From the NCBI RefSeq assembly GCF_017305435.1, contig NZ_JAFKIP010000002.1, positions 558,001 to 622,000 on the forward strand: a stretch of 64,000 bases of DNA. The letters are read 5' to 3'. Each line of letters opens with the position of its first letter. Positions within the stretch are counted from its first letter, which is position 1. Below, one piece after another: positions 48,161 to 58,435 of the stretch. This stretch comes from Microbacterium sp. Lineage in GTDB: Bacteria; Actinomycetota; Actinomycetes; Actinomycetales; Microbacteriaceae. The notes below the pieces were generated by a model, which had not been told where the DNA came from, ran no database searches, and worked only from the letters and a program-made list of their open reading frames with translations. Position numbers and translations under genes: made by a program.

Positions 48161-48329
48161 TCCTGGCCCGCCGAAGCTCCCGCCTCGGTTGATCCGACCG
48201 GGGTGGAGAATACGCCTTTGTGCGTCAATCATCACCCGATTGTCGGTGAAGGCAGCGTAGTGATTGCGAGCGGTTGCGAGCGGGCGAGAATCGCGGAATT
48301 ACGCGGATCTTCGGTTGTGGAGAGTGGAG

Positions 48330-48366
48330 CCGCGGAGTTGTGCGCCCGGGCTTCCGCGGACTTTTT
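48330..48366 (+). terminator. Likely rho-independent terminator behind the hydrolase operon
   Basis: The inverted repeat CCGCGGA / TCCGCGG (48330-48336, 48353-48359) is followed by AC and five T. The 16-base loop is large. It lies in the 277-base gap between the hydrolase stop and the convergent cation transporter stop; I see no gene there. Confidence 0.45.
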
Positions 48367-48437
48367 GCGGACTCGGTGCGGACAAGCATCTGACGGGACG
48401 GGCTACCGGCCGGGCCTCGTGCTTGACGGGGCACACG

Positions 48438-49079
48438 CTATTCCGATTTCATCTCACTGAGGACCTCGAAGGGAGACTCGATGTCTCCGCGCCACGCTTC
48501 GATGCCTTCACGGACGGCGAGGGCTGCGACGACGAGCGCGGCGACAGAGTCGGCCCACCACCATCCGAGAAGGCTGTTCAGAATCAGACCGATGAATACG
48601 GCGCCGGAGAGGTAGACACAGAGCAGTAGCTGCTTCGCGTCGGCGAGGACGCTCTTTGATCCCAGTTCCCGGCCCGTGCGCGGTTCATACCAGGCCAGCG
48701 CCGGCATCACCAGCAAGCTCAACGCGGTGATCGCGAGGCCGCGCGGACTGTGCTCGGGTGCGTCTCTCGAGACAAGACTTAATATCGCGTCGACGGTGAC
48801 GTAGGCGGCGAGGGCGAAGAACGCCAGCCCGATCGCGCGAACCGTGGCCTTCTCCCACCGCTCAGGGTCCTTCCGGGTGAACTGCCACGCCACCGCGACC
48901 GCCGAGAGCACTTCGACGACAGAGTCCAAACCGAACCCAATGAGGGCTGCAGAAGAAGCGAGCACACCCGCCCAGATCGCGATGACCGCTTCCAGCACGT
49001 TGTAGGTGATCGTGAAGGCGACGATGAACCGCACGCGACGATGCAGCCGCTCCCGTCGCTCAGGCGTGAGCGTCGTCAC
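48438..49079 (-). CDS. Cation diffusion facilitator family transporter
   Basis: The 213-residue membrane protein has five or six helices. The CDF acidic residue positions are seen in ALIGFGLDSVVEVLSA near residue 48 and WWWADSVAALVVAA near residue 175. It lacks the long cytoplasmic domain of many CDF proteins. It starts at GTG 49079 overlapping the CmtR-like stop (GTGA). The context predicts export of Cd, Pb or Zn. Confidence 0.85.
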   Translation of the reverse strand: MTTLTPERRERLHRRVRFIVAFTITYNVLEAVIAIWAGVLASSAALIGFGLDSVVEVLSAVAVAWQFTRKDPERWEKATVRAIGLAFFALAAYVTVDAILSLVSRDAPEHSPRGLAITALSLLVMPALAWYEPRTGRELGSKSVLADAKQLLLCVYLSGAVFIGLILNSLLGWWWADSVAALVVAALAVREGIEAWRGDIESPFEVLSEMKSE

Positions 49080-49429
49080 GGTGCGACCTCGCAGCAGCCG
49101 GGAACCGTGCAGGATGCGTCGACGCACGGCGCGTTCTCATCGACCGCCAAGGTGACATCCACGAGAGCGGTGAGCGCGACGGCCAGATGGCCATCAGCAA
49201 TCTCATAGCGTGTCTGACGCCCCTCGGGCTCGGCGATCACGATGCCGCAGTCGCGAAGGCAGGTGAGGTGGTTGGAGACATTTGACCGGGACAGCTCGAG
49301 TTCGCGAGCGAGTACAGCCGGATAGCTCGGGCCGCCGAGCAGGGTCATCAGTATCCGCGATCGTGTCGGGTCGGCCATAGCCCGTCCCAGTCGATTCATG
49401 ACATCCAGGCGATTCGCAATAGTCAGCAC
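49076..49429 (-). CDS. cmtR: CmtR-like ArsR/SmtB cadmium/lead sensor
   Basis: The 117-residue winged-helix repressor closely follows Mycobacterium CmtR: LGRAMADPTRSRILMTLLGG, SRSNVSNHLTCLRDCGIV with the two metal-binding Cys, and a C-terminal NAPCVDASC region carrying the third. The start is GTG at 49429. It lies inside an inverted repeat, so the transcript is probably leaderless or nearly so. It is co-transcribed with the cation transporter. Metal would release it from DNA. Confidence 0.88.
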   Translation of the reverse strand: MLTIANRLDVMNRLGRAMADPTRSRILMTLLGGPSYPAVLARELELSRSNVSNHLTCLRDCGIVIAEPEGRQTRYEIADGHLAVALTALVDVTLAVDENAPCVDASCTVPGCCEVAP

Positions 49430-49455
49430 TCAATGACTATACAGTGCTTGCTGTA
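49419..49455. promoter_or_regulatory. Probable CmtR operator
   Basis: ATAGTCA (49419-49425) and TGACTAT (49434-49440) form a perfect inverted repeat with eight bases between. A second pair, TACAG (49440-49444) and CTGTA (49451-49455), is adjacent. The first pair spans the GTG start codon of the sensor gene. Confidence 0.55.
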
Positions 49456-49655
49456 CCGACCGCACGTCTTCGCCGGGGACCAACGAGCCCACGCATCGCG
49501 CACACCTCAGCCGCGACCGTGCGACGGCGACACGGCCCCGGGGCCATCGACTATTGCGGGTTACCGTACCCCGGTTGAGTCTGCAAGGCCCTTACTGGGC
49601 GCGTGGCAAGCGGCTTACGTTACCGGCGTTCAAACCCCTTCGAAAGGAGACGGCC

Positions 49656-50060
49656 ATGACGGTCACCGAGGACATGCTGCGCACCTACCCGAAGAGTCTC
49701 GGGAATGTGGATGAGAGGGTGCTGGCGCGTTGTATCGACGCGTGTGTGGAGTGCGCGCAGGCCTGCACTGCGTGTGCGGACGCTTGCTTGAGCGAGGAGA
49801 TGGTCGCGGAGCTGACGAAGTGCATTCGCACCAATCTGGATTGCGCCGACCTGTGCGCGGTCACGGCGCGCGTGCTGTCACGGCACACCGGGTACGACGC
49901 GAACATCACCCGCGCGGCCGTGGAGGCGTGCCGATCGGCGTGTAAAGCGTGCGCGGACGAGTGCGAGCGCCATGCAGACATGCACGAGCACTGCCGTGTG
50001 TGCGCGGAATCATGCCGACGCTGCGAGCAGGCCTGTGAGGAACTGCTGCGCAGCCTGTAG
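49656..50060 (+). CDS. Cysteine-rich four-helix-bundle copper storage protein (Csp type)
   Basis: The 134-residue cytosolic-type protein has no signal peptide. I count 18 cysteines arranged along the helices (CIDACVECAQACTACADAC, then CRVCAESCRRCEQAC). In Csp proteins these line the bundle core and bind many Cu(I) ions. The ATG at 49656 follows GAAAGGAGACGGCC. It is the first gene of the copper block. No obvious operator was found in front of it. Confidence 0.9.
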   Translation: MTVTEDMLRTYPKSLGNVDERVLARCIDACVECAQACTACADACLSEEMVAELTKCIRTNLDCADLCAVTARVLSRHTGYDANITRAAVEACRSACKACADECERHADMHEHCRVCAESCRRCEQACEELLRSL

Positions 50061-50093
50061 AGAGTCACATCGAGCACAGAAGGGACGCCTCTG

Positions 50094-50711
50094 ATGTCGA
50101 AAACCGATAACGATCAGCACACCTCAGATCACCAACACTCGGAAGACGACAAGCCCCGCACGTCAGCTGCAATGTACCTGCGATTCGCGGCGATGATCCT
50201 CACTGCCATGGTCGTCATGTACTGGGTCATGTTCGTGGGTTCATGGGAGTGGAGCCACATCCGCTTCAGTCAAAGCCGGGTGTTCATGGCCATCACCATG
50301 GGCGGCGCCATGGTGCTCGTGATGATCGCCTGGATGCTGAACATGTACAAGAACACCAAGGCGAACATCGCCATCGTCGGCGTCGGAATCCTCCTGATCG
50401 CCGGAGGCGTGGTTCTCGATCGCAGCCAGATTACCGTCGGCGACACCTCGTTCATGAACGCAATGATCCCGCACCACTCCCTCGCCATCACCCGATCCGA
50501 GCGCGCACAGATACAAGACGTGCGTGTCTGCGAGCTGGCCGTCGAGATTATCGAGGCGCAGAAACGGGAGATCCTCCTGATGGACTGGCTTATCGACGAC
50601 ATTCAAACCAACGGGCCGGCAACCACCCCGGAAGAGGCAGCCTCGCGAGCCGTGCCAACCTTCTCGGGAGAAGCAGACCGAAGCTGCGCGAACGAAACCC
50701 CCACCGAGTAG
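50094..50711 (+). CDS. DUF305 membrane protein
   Basis: The 205-residue protein has a His-rich N-terminus (QHTSDHQHSEDD), three helices within about residues 28-115, and a DUF305 part with MNAMIPHHSLAI near residue 120. It is truncated relative to two-repeat DUF305 proteins, having one HH motif. It lies 33 bases after the storage-protein gene. Copper binding by the His-rich region is inferred from context. Confidence 0.83.
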   Translation: MSKTDNDQHTSDHQHSEDDKPRTSAAMYLRFAAMILTAMVVMYWVMFVGSWEWSHIRFSQSRVFMAITMGGAMVLVMIAWMLNMYKNTKANIAIVGVGILLIAGGVVLDRSQITVGDTSFMNAMIPHHSLAITRSERAQIQDVRVCELAVEIIEAQKREILLMDWLIDDIQTNGPATTPEEAASRAVPTFSGEADRSCANETPTE

Positions 50712-50811
50712 TTCTGGACTGTCCGCCCCCGGACGCGCGGCGCCTTCCCGCTGGCAGGCGAGCGTGAGAATTTCCTCGCCCCCCGCGCGCTGAGCGTGAC
50801 AGAACGCCTAC

Positions 50812-50830
50812 TATACCCTAGGGGGGTATA
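50812..50830. promoter_or_regulatory. CsoR operator
   Basis: TATACCCTAGGGGGGTATA, a GC-tract-centred pseudo-palindrome of the kind bound by copper-sensing CsoR repressors, ends ten bases before the csoR ATG (50841). It overlaps the promoter region and predicts autoregulation and copper induction of csoR-copZ-copA. Confidence 0.85.
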
Positions 50831-50840
50831 GTATGTAGTC

Positions 50841-51122
50841 ATGAACGGTTACGCGGGAAACAAAGATGATCTGCTCAAGCGGCTGAGCCGGGCCGAAGGG
50901 CAGGTGCGCGGCATCGCGCGAATGGTCGACAACGACAAGTACTGCATCGACATCCTCACCCAGGTGTCGGCGGCGACGAGCGCGCTGGAGACGGTCGCGT
51001 TGTCGCTGCTGGCGGATCATCTGTCCCACTGCGTCGCTGAGGCTGCAGTTGAAGGCGGCCCGGTAGCCGAAGAGAAGATCCGAGAAGCGAACGAGGCGAT
51101 CGCTCGCCTTGTCCGCTCCTGA
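50841..51122 (+). CDS. csoR: CsoR-family copper-sensing repressor
   Basis: This is a 93-residue helical repressor: LLKRLSRAEGQVRGIARMV near the start, then the metal site Cys in KYCIDILTQ and the His and Cys in ADHLSHCVAEA. These are the three Cu(I) ligands of CsoR. It heads a copZ-copA operon with a perfect-looking operator upstream. Confidence 0.94.
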   Translation: MNGYAGNKDDLLKRLSRAEGQVRGIARMVDNDKYCIDILTQVSAATSALETVALSLLADHLSHCVAEAAVEGGPVAEEKIREANEAIARLVRS

Positions 51123-51153
51123 CGTCTACCCCTGAACCGAAAGGACACACATC

Positions 51154-51480
51154 ATGACCACGAACGAGCGCACCGACCTGGGCCTGACCGACTCCGCCGC
51201 CGGATGCAGCTGCTGCGCCACGGCATCCGTCCCCGACACGCAGCCCGCCGCATCCACGATCACCGCTGAGGTGCTGGTTGAGGGGATGACCTGCTCGCAC
51301 TGCGTGATGAGCGTCACCGAGGAGATCTCCGCGATCGACGGTGTCGATAACGTCTCGGTCGACCTGAAGGCCGGCGGAACCTCACGGGTCACGATCCACA
51401 GCGCCGAGCCGATCGATGCCGCACGCGTGCGGGCCGCGGTAGAGGAGGCGGGGTACGCCCTCGCCGGCACACCCGCATGA
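51154..51480 (+). CDS. copZ: CopZ-like heavy-metal-associated chaperone
   Basis: The 108-residue protein has one HMA domain: [17 protein letters not shown] near residue 42 with the CxxC copper ligands. The N-terminus carries another cysteine cluster (GCSCCATA). It overlaps copA by four bases (ATGA) and would deliver copper to it. It is longer than typical CopZ because of the extra N-terminal segment of about 35 residues. Confidence 0.92.
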   Translation: MTTNERTDLGLTDSAAGCSCCATASVPDTQPAASTITAEVLVEGMTCSHCVMSVTEEISAIDGVDNVSVDLKAGGTSRVTIHSAEPIDAARVRAAVEEAGYALAGTPA

Positions 51481-53750
51481 GCACCGTCGATGTGGACCTC
51501 GATATCTCGGGGATGACCTGCGCATCCTGCGCGACCCGGATCGAGCGCAAGCTCAACAAGATCCCGGGGGTGGAGGCGACGGTCAATTACGCGACCGAGA
51601 AGGCGCGCGTGCACGCCGACGGCGTGGAGACGGCGCAGCTGATCGCGGCGGTCGAATCCGCCGGCTACTCCGCGGCGCTTCCCGCGCCGATCATCGATGA
51701 GTCCACATCGGCCGCAACACCTGCCGACGACGTCGAGTTGGTTACCCTGCGCCGCCGGCTGCTGATCAGCACGGCCCTGGCCGTGCCGGTCGCGCTGATG
51801 TCGATGATCCCGTTGCTGCAGTTCACGAACTGGCAGTGGCTCGCGCTGACCCTGACCGCGCCGGTCGCGGTGTGGGGCGCCTGGCCGTTCCACCGTGCCG
51901 CGTTCGTGAATGCCCGCCACGGCGCCGCGACCATGGACACGCTGATCAGCCTCGGGGTGATCGCCGCATTCGGGTGGTCGCTGTATGCGCTGTTCTTCGG
52001 GATGGCGGGGATGCCGGGCATGCACATGACCTTCACCCTCTTCGGCAGCCCGGAAGCGGGAAGCGGGGAGATCTACCTGGAAGTCGCCGCCCTCGTCACG
52101 GTGTTCATCCTCGCCGGCCGGTACGCCGAAGCCCGGGCGAAGAAGTCTTCTTCCGAGGCGTTGCGCGCCCTGCTCGAACTCGGCGCCAAGGACGCCACGC
52201 GCCTCGTCGGCGGGGTGGAGCAGCGTGTTCCGGTCGCACAGCTTGCCGTCGGGGACCGGGTGCTGGTGCGCCCCGGCGAGAAGATCCCCTCGGACGGGCT
52301 CGTCGTCGACGGCGCCTCGGCGATCGACGCCAGCATGCTGACCGGGGAATCCGTGCCGGTCGAGGTCACCGTCGGATCCCGCGTCGTGGGCGCCACCGTG
52401 AACGTTGGCGGACGCCTGATCGTCGAGATCACGAGGGTCGGGGCGGACACGGAGCTGGCGCGGATGCAGCGGCTGATGGATGACGCTCAGACCGGCAAGG
52501 CGCGCGTGCAGCGTCTCGCCGACCGGGTCTCGGCCGTGTTCGTTCCGATCGTGATCCTCCTGGCGATCGTCGCTTTCGTCGGGTGGATGCTGGTCGGTGG
52601 GTCCGTCGAGGTCGCGTTCACTGCTGCGGTGGCGACGCTGATCATCGCCTGCCCGTGCGCGCTGGGCTTGGCCACTCCGACCGCGCTGCTGGTCGGCACC
52701 GGACGCGGGTCACAGCTGGGCATCCTCATTCGTGGGCCGCAGGTGCTTGAGCAGACCCGTCAGGTCGACACGATCGTGCTGGACAAGACCGGAACCATCA
52801 CCCAGGGCGCGATGACCGTCACCACCGTCTCGGCGGCGCCCGGCGTTACCGATGACGAGTTGCTGCGGATCGCCGCCGGCGCGGAGTGGGGATCCGAACA
52901 CCCCGTCGCGCGGGCCATCGCGAGCGCTCATGGTGGCGCGGCACCGGTGGCGGAGTCGTTCGCGTCGCACGCCGGGTTCGGCGTCCAGGCCGTTCTGGAA
53001 GGCTCGCTCGTCGTGGCTGGACGCCCGGAGTGGGTGGAGGACCAGTGGTCCGTTCATCTGCCGATCCGTTTTCGCGGTGAGGCTGAGGTGCTGGAGGCTG
53101 CTGGGGGCACGGTGATCGCGGTCGCCCGCGACGGGGACTTCCTCGGCATCGTCGCGGTCTCCGACACCCTCAAGCCCACCAGCGCGGACGCGATCGCCCG
53201 ATTCCGCGCCCTGGGCCTGCGTCCCGTGCTGCTCACGGGCGACAACGCCGGCGCCGCCGAGCACATCGCGGGGCTGGTCGGCATCGATGAGATTCGGGCT
53301 GGGGTCACCCCCGCAGGAAAGCTCGACGCCATCCGGCAGCTGCAATCCGCGGGGCGTGTGGTGGCGATGGTCGGTGACGGTGTGAACGATGCCGCCGCCC
53401 TCGCCGCGGCCGACCTCGGCATCGCGATGGGGGGCGGGACGGACGCCGCCATCGCCGCCAGCGACGTAACCATCGCCTCCGGCGATCTCCTGGTTGTCGC
53501 GGATGCGATCCGGCTGTCGCGCCGGACGCTGGGCACCATCAAGGGCAACCTGTTCTGGGCGTTCGCGTACAACATCGCCGCGATCCCGATCGCGATGCTC
53601 GGCCTGCTCAACCCCCTGGTTGCCGCCGCAGCGATGGCCCTGTCGTCGGTGTTTGTGGTGACCAACAGCCTCCGCCTGCGGCGGTTCCGCCCAGCGTCGG
53701 CGCCGACGGTGCCGACCGCACCCGTGGCGCGAGAACCGCAGCACGTTTGA
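51477..53750 (+). CDS. copA: Copper-exporting P-type ATPase (CopA)
   Basis: The 757-residue pump has an N-terminal HMA domain with CASC at residues 15-18, the actuator TGES in MLTGESVP near residue 285, the intramembrane CPC in [13 protein letters not shown] near residue 392, and phosphorylation motif DKTGT near residue 436. The hinge GDGVND is near residue 637. All canonical residues of P1B-1 copper pumps are present. It is the third gene of the CsoR-controlled operon. A strong hairpin follows the stop codon. Confidence 0.95.
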   Translation: MSTVDVDLDISGMTCASCATRIERKLNKIPGVEATVNYATEKARVHADGVETAQLIAAVESAGYSAALPAPIIDESTSAATPADDVELVTLRRRLLISTALAVPVALMSMIPLLQFTNWQWLALTLTAPVAVWGAWPFHRAAFVNARHGAATMDTLISLGVIAAFGWSLYALFFGMAGMPGMHMTFTLFGSPEAGSGEIYLEVAALVTVFILAGRYAEARAKKSSSEALRALLELGAKDATRLVGGVEQRVPVAQLAVGDRVLVRPGEKIPSDGLVVDGASAIDASMLTGESVPVEVTVGSRVVGATVNVGGRLIVEITRVGADTELARMQRLMDDAQTGKARVQRLADRVSAVFVPIVILLAIVAFVGWMLVGGSVEVAFTAAVATLIIACPCALGLATPTALLVGTGRGSQLGILIRGPQVLEQTRQVDTIVLDKTGTITQGAMTVTTVSAAPGVTDDELLRIAAGAEWGSEHPVARAIASAHGGAAPVAESFASHAGFGVQAVLEGSLVVAGRPEWVEDQWSVHLPIRFRGEAEVLEAAGGTVIAVARDGDFLGIVAVSDTLKPTSADAIARFRALGLRPVLLTGDNAGAAEHIAGLVGIDEIRAGVTPAGKLDAIRQLQSAGRVVAMVGDGVNDAAALAAADLGIAMGGGTDAAIAASDVTIASGDLLVVADAIRLSRRTLGTIKGNLFWAFAYNIAAIPIAMLGLLNPLVAAAAMALSSVFVVTNSLRLRRFRPASAPTVPTAPVAREPQHV

Positions 53751-53752
53751 GA

Positions 53753-53786
53753 CCTGGCGGCTGGCGGTTCCACGCCGGCCGCCAGG
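53753..53786 (+). terminator. Strong hairpin after copA
   Basis: A 14-bp stem (CCTGGCGGCTGGCG / CGCCGGCCGCCAGG, one G-U pair) has a six-base loop and begins three bases after the copA stop codon. There is no T run. It probably ends or stabilises the csoR-copZ-copA transcript. Confidence 0.7.
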
Positions 53787-53821
53787 GACGATTACCCTGA
53801 AGAGGAGGAGGTGAGTTCTCG

Positions 53822-54238
53822 ATGATCACTCTCGCGCAGCATCTGCGTCGCGGCCCTTCCGGGCTGGGTCATTCTGTGCTGTTGCTCATCGCCCTCACCG
53901 CCGCGCTCATCATCGGGCTGCTCGCCATGCACGCGCTGGCCGCCCCGACAGCCCACGCCGAGCCTGCCGCCGCCGTGTCCGTGCAGGAAGCCGGCGCCGC
54001 CCACGGCCACGATGCGCCACCGGCTGACGACGGTTGCCCGGACTGCGGGGGGCATGAAGCCATGCTCGCGATGGCGTGCGTCCTTGCCCTCCTGGTCGTA
54101 TCGCTGCTTTTCCTCCTGCCCCGCGCTGGCGTCAGCTGGGGTGTCGTGTTCGGCCGGGCCGGACCCCTCATGGTCGCCGGCCGGGCAGCGCTGTCTCGAC
54201 CACCCTCTCTTCTCGTTCTTTGCATCAGTCGAACGTGA
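53822..54238 (+). CDS. DUF6153 family protein
   Basis: The 138-residue protein has two hydrophobic segments (about residues 18-40 and 80-97) around a short external loop rich in His and Cys (HGHDAPPADDGCPDCGGH). This is the DUF6153 layout found in actinobacterial copper regions. The ATG follows GAAGAGGAGGAGGTGAG. The loop could bind metal but no role is established. Confidence 0.78.
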   Translation: MITLAQHLRRGPSGLGHSVLLLIALTAALIIGLLAMHALAAPTAHAEPAAAVSVQEAGAAHGHDAPPADDGCPDCGGHEAMLAMACVLALLVVSLLFLLPRAGVSWGVVFGRAGPLMVAGRAALSRPPSLLVLCISRT

Positions 54239-54328
54239 TGGCAGCTCGCTGACCCGTTAAGGGCAGCCGAGCTTTCGCGCGCGATCACACCGATCGTGCG
54301 CGCCACACAGACGACTGAGGAGAACCAC

Positions 54329-54922
54329 ATGAAGAACCGTGCCGCGGCGACCGCCGCGATCACCCTGACCGCCCTGCTCGCCCTCGCTGGCTGCGCCGGC
54401 GCCACCGGCAGCGGCGGGATGCCCAACATGCCCGGAATGGGCTCGTCGGCATCCGCATCCCCGGCCGCCGACGTGAACAACGCCGACATGCAGTTCACGA
54501 TGATGATGATTCCCCATCACGAACAAGCCGTTGAAATGGCCGACATGATCCTCGCCAAGGACGGCATCGACGAGCGCGTCATCACCCTGGCCGAGCAGAT
54601 CAAGGCCGCCCAAGGCCCGGAGATCGAGCTGATGGAGTCCTGGCTCGATGACTGGGGCACCCCGATGGGGGACATGGACGGAATGGACCACGGAGGGATG
54701 ATGTCGGACACCGACATGCAAGCCCTCCAGGACGCCACCGGTGCGGAGGCCTCCCGCCTCTTCCTGGAGCAGATGATCGTCCACCACGAAGGCGCGATCG
54801 ACATGGCGCAGACCGAAGTCGAGAACGGCCAGAACGCCGACGTGATCGCCCTCGCAGAGGCCATCATCGCCTCACAGACCACCGAGATCACCACGATGGA
54901 GGAGATTCTCGCGACACTCTGA
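54329..54922 (+). CDS. DUF305 lipoprotein
   Basis: The 197-residue protein has a lipoprotein signal peptide (ALLALAGCAGA, with the modified Cys near residue 23). It has two DUF305 repeats, each with the HH motif: MMMIPHHEQAVEMADM near residue 62 and MIVHHEGAIDMAQ near 150. A Met/His-rich linker (GDMDGMDHGGMMSDTDM) lies between. The Met- and His-rich makeup suggests extracellular copper binding. The ATG at 54329 follows GAGGAGAACCAC. Confidence 0.88.
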   Translation: MKNRAAATAAITLTALLALAGCAGATGSGGMPNMPGMGSSASASPAADVNNADMQFTMMMIPHHEQAVEMADMILAKDGIDERVITLAEQIKAAQGPEIELMESWLDDWGTPMGDMDGMDHGGMMSDTDMQALQDATGAEASRLFLEQMIVHHEGAIDMAQTEVENGQNADVIALAEAIIASQTTEITTMEEILATL

Positions 54923-54928
54923 CCGTCA

Positions 54929-54957
54929 GGGGCCGGCCGCACCCGACGGCCGACCCC
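54929..54957 (+). terminator. Hairpin after the DUF305 lipoprotein gene
   Basis: GGGGCCGGCCG / CGGCCGACCCC forms an 11-bp stem with one mismatch and a seven-base loop, six bases after the stop codon. There is no T run, so termination is only probable. Confidence 0.5.
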
Positions 54958-54978
54958 CGACCCAGGGAGACCGCCACC

Positions 54979-55860
54979 ATGAAGACACATACACGCACTC
55001 TCGCCGCTTTTGGCCTCGCCACCACGGTTGTCCTGACCGCCGCCGCATGCGCGGCTGTACCCGAGAATGAGACCTCGCTCGATCTCATACCGCACGTCCA
55101 CGACGTCGCTTTCGACCCGGACGGGGCGGTGCTGGTCGGCGCACACACCGGTGTCTACCGGGTCGACCCGACGACCGACGACACCTCCCTGGTCGGGAAG
55201 ACCACCTTCGATGCGATGGGACTGACCGTCCACGCGGACACCATCCTCGCGTCCGGCCACCCTGACCCGGCCAACCAGGACCACACCTTCACTGCCCCCA
55301 ACGTGGGCCTGGTCCGCTACAGCGACGCCGGCTGGGAACAGGTGTCGCTGGCAGGCGTCACCGACTTCCACCTTCTCGCCGCCACCCCCGCCGCCCCCGA
55401 CTTCCTCCTCGGGCTTCCGTCCGACCGGGCGGTCCTCGCCGCGAGCGGTGATGCCGGGCAGACCTGGGAGGACCTTGGCCCGCTGACGGCACGGGACATC
55501 AGCATCGACCCGATGAAAGCCGATGTGGTCACTGCCACCACTCCGGAGGGTCTGATGGTCAGCCGCGACGGCGGCATCACCTTCACCGCGGTCGCCAACG
55601 CCCCGGCGCTTCTGGTGATCACGGCCGACCCGACAGCGGAGGAGGGCATCATCGGGGTCGATGCGGACGGCATGATCTGGACCGGAAGCACGACCGAGGG
55701 GGCCGTCTGGAAGACCGCCGGGCACGCCACCGGCGCCGCCTCGGCAATCGCGGCCAGCTTCGACGGAGCTGTCGCCATCGCTGACGAGGGCGGAGTGCGC
55801 ATAACCACCGACGCCGGAAAAACCTGGCGGACTGTCATCAGGACGGACGCTTCACAATGA
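54979..55860 (+). CDS. Lipoprotein with BNR/WD-like beta-propeller repeats
   Basis: The 293-residue protein has a signal peptide and lipobox-like [10 protein letters not shown]. Repeated beta-propeller blades follow, with BNR-like [23 protein letters not shown] and [11 protein letters not shown]. Similar proteins are labelled F510_1955-type glycosyl-hydrolase-like and occur with copper genes, but I see no catalytic residues. It overlaps the in-frame ATG upstream of the next gene. Confidence 0.8.
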   Translation: MKTHTRTLAAFGLATTVVLTAAACAAVPENETSLDLIPHVHDVAFDPDGAVLVGAHTGVYRVDPTTDDTSLVGKTTFDAMGLTVHADTILASGHPDPANQDHTFTAPNVGLVRYSDAGWEQVSLAGVTDFHLLAATPAAPDFLLGLPSDRAVLAASGDAGQTWEDLGPLTARDISIDPMKADVVTATTPEGLMVSRDGGITFTAVANAPALLVITADPTAEEGIIGVDADGMIWTGSTTEGAVWKTAGHATGAASAIAASFDGAVAIADEGGVRITTDAGKTWRTVIRTDASQ

Positions 55861-55895
55861 ACCCGACGTCCGCCGATCACCGAGAAGAGAAGATC

Positions 55896-58397
55896 ATGAG
55901 CAACACGACGCGAACCGTGGTGTTGGAAGTCGAGGGGTTGTCCTGGGCGTCCTCAAAGGCCACGGTCGAGGCCACCCTGCTGCGGCAGGCGGGTGTCACT
56001 GATGTCGAGGCGAACCCGGTCTCCCAGACCGCGAACGTGACCTACAACCCGGAGCTGACCTCACAGGATCAGCTGCGGCAGTGGATCATCGAGTGCGGCT
56101 ACCACTGCGCCGGGCAGTCCGTCCCCGAGCACATCTGCGATCCCGCCGACGACCCCACCCGGCCGGCGCACACCGACCACCGCCCGCCCCCGACCGAACC
56201 ACACGTGCCGCCGCCCGGGGATGCACGGCCCCTGGGCCCGACGACCCCGGCTCACGATCACGCCGCCATGACCAGCCCCGCACCTGTGGGCGGCGAGACC
56301 TCCGCGGATCAGGTCCCACGCCAAGCCCTGGATCACGGAGGCCACGAGATGGCAGACCGCAGCATGCAGGATGTGATGGGGCACGGCGGAAGCCACGCGG
56401 GAATGTCCATGGCCTCGATGATCCGCGATATGCGCAACCGGTTCATCGTGGCCGCCGTGCTGTCCGTCCCGATCATCTTGTGGTCCCCGATCGGCCGGGA
56501 AGTGCTGGGGTTCACCGTGCCCGCACCGTTCGGGCTGCGCGATGACGTGTTCTCGCTGATCCTCTCGCTGCCGGTGATCTTCTACTCCGCCTGGATCTTC
56601 TTCGATGGGGCCTTCCGTGCGCTCCGAGCCCGCACCCTGGACATGATGGTGCTGGTCGCCGTCGGTGTCGGCACCGGCTGGCTGTACAGCGTGGCGGTCA
56701 CCCTCACCGGCGGCGGTGAAGTGTTCTACGAAGCCGCCACCGTGCTTGCCGCGTTCGTGCTGCTCGGCCATTGGGTGGAGATGCGCGCCCGCGGCGGGGC
56801 GAACGACGCGATCCGCACCCTGCTCGAGCTCGCCCCTCCCCGCGCAGTCGTGCTCCGCGACGGCGAAGAGGTCGAGGTGCCCACCGCCGACGTCGTCCCC
56901 GGCGATCTCATGCTGGTCCGACCCGGCGCGAAGATCCCCACCGACGGCACCGTCGAAGAAGGCGACTCGGAGATCGACGAATCCATGGTGACCGGCGAGA
57001 GCCTCCCGGTCCTCAAAACGCCCGGATCCGAGGTGATCGGCGCCACCGTCAACACCACCGGGACCCTCCGGGTACGGGCCACCAAGGTCGGCGCCGACAC
57101 CGCCCTCGCGCAGATCGTCGCGCTCGTCCAGGAGGCGCAGAACTCCAAAGCCCCCGGGCAACGCCTCGCCGACCGGGCGGCGTTCTGGCTGGTCCTGGTC
57201 GCCCTGATCGGCGGCACGGTCACCTTCCTCGCCTGGCTGCTGATCGGCGCCCCAGTGCCTACAGCGATCCTGTTCGCCATCACCGTCGTGGTGATCACCT
57301 GCCCCGACGCGCTCGGCCTGGCCACACCGACTGCGATCATGGTCGGCACCGGACTCGGCGCCAAACGCGGCGTGCTGTTCAAGAACGCCAGCGCCCTGGA
57401 ATCCGCTGCCCATATCGATACGGTCGTCCTCGACAAGACCGGCACTCTGACCAAGGGCGAACCCGAAGTCACGGACTACCTGCCGATCGGCATGAACGAC
57501 ATCGAACTGCTCTCCCTCGCGGCCGCAGCGGAACGCGAATCTGAGCATCCGCTCGCCAGGGCGGTCGTCGCCTACGCCGACGCCCGCAACATCCCCCGAC
57601 GCACCGCCAGCGCATTCCGGAATGTGACCGGGCTCGGCGCTGTCGCCACCGTCGACGGCCACCGCGTGGTGATGGGCAACACCCGTCTGATGGCCGATGA
57701 GGGCATCGACATCAGCCCCATCGAGGCAGCCCTCCACGGACTGGCCTCCACCGGACGCACCGCCATCGCATTCGCGGTGGACGGCGAGGCAGCTGGGGTG
57801 ATCGCGCTGGCGGACGCGCCGCGAGAGACCGCCGCGGCAGCGGTCACGGCCCTCCACGAGGCTGGCATCGAGGTCGTTATGCTCACCGGCGACAACGAGC
57901 CCACGGCAAAGCGGATCGCCTCCCTGTTGAGCATCGACACCGTGATCGCCGAAGTCCTCCCCGAGGACAAGTCCGCACGGATCGCCGAGCTGCAACGGGC
58001 GGGCAAGAAGGTTGCCATGGTCGGCGACGGCGTGAACGACGCCCCCGCCCTCGCTCAAGCAGACCTGGGCGTCGCCATCGGCGCGGGAACCGATGTGGCC
58101 ATCGAGACCGCCGATGTCGTGCTGATGCGCTCCGACCCTCTCGACGTCGCGATCGCGCTGCGGATCGGGAAAGGCACCGTCCGAAAGATGCGACAGAACC
58201 TCGGCTGGGCCATCGGCTACAACGCCGTCGCCCTCCCGATCGCCGCCGGCGTCTTCGTCTCCTCGCTGGGGATCATGCTCAGCCCGGAGATCGCCGCCAT
58301 CTCGATGTCCGGCTCCAGCGTCATCGTCGCCGTGAACGCGCTCCTGCTCAAGAGGCTGCGCCTCCCCTCACCTGCCGCTCCCGCTGCAGCATCCTGA
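55896..58397 (+). CDS. P1B-type metal ATPase with CPD motif and degenerate HMA domain
   Basis: The 833-residue pump has an N-terminal HMA-like domain in which the usual CxxC is replaced by WASS (residues 17-20). A His/Met-rich linker (about residues 95-185, with HDHAAM, HGGHEM and [10 protein letters not shown]) follows. The intramembrane motif is CPD in [12 protein letters not shown] near residue 469, not CPC or CPH. The phosphorylation motif DKTGT is near residue 513 and GDGVND near 710. It is therefore a probable second copper pump of altered specificity. An in-frame ATG at 55857 overlapping the previous stop is an alternative start; the one given has GAGAAGAGAAG upstream. Confidence 0.88.
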   Translation: MSNTTRTVVLEVEGLSWASSKATVEATLLRQAGVTDVEANPVSQTANVTYNPELTSQDQLRQWIIECGYHCAGQSVPEHICDPADDPTRPAHTDHRPPPTEPHVPPPGDARPLGPTTPAHDHAAMTSPAPVGGETSADQVPRQALDHGGHEMADRSMQDVMGHGGSHAGMSMASMIRDMRNRFIVAAVLSVPIILWSPIGREVLGFTVPAPFGLRDDVFSLILSLPVIFYSAWIFFDGAFRALRARTLDMMVLVAVGVGTGWLYSVAVTLTGGGEVFYEAATVLAAFVLLGHWVEMRARGGANDAIRTLLELAPPRAVVLRDGEEVEVPTADVVPGDLMLVRPGAKIPTDGTVEEGDSEIDESMVTGESLPVLKTPGSEVIGATVNTTGTLRVRATKVGADTALAQIVALVQEAQNSKAPGQRLADRAAFWLVLVALIGGTVTFLAWLLIGAPVPTAILFAITVVVITCPDALGLATPTAIMVGTGLGAKRGVLFKNASALESAAHIDTVVLDKTGTLTKGEPEVTDYLPIGMNDIELLSLAAAAERESEHPLARAVVAYADARNIPRRTASAFRNVTGLGAVATVDGHRVVMGNTRLMADEGIDISPIEAALHGLASTGRTAIAFAVDGEAAGVIALADAPRETAAAAVTALHEAGIEVVMLTGDNEPTAKRIASLLSIDTVIAEVLPEDKSARIAELQRAGKKVAMVGDGVNDAPALAQADLGVAIGAGTDVAIETADVVLMRSDPLDVAIALRIGKGTVRKMRQNLGWAIGYNAVALPIAAGVFVSSLGIMLSPEIAAISMSGSSVIVAVNALLLKRLRLPSPAAPAAAS

Positions 58398-58435
58398 CAG
58401 TCCCCCCTGCCTGACCCCAACCCGAGGAGAATCCC

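Noticed and set aside
48203-48460. A short rightward frame after the hydrolase gene
   Set aside because: It spans the likely terminator and runs into the convergent transporter gene; the composition is not coding-like.
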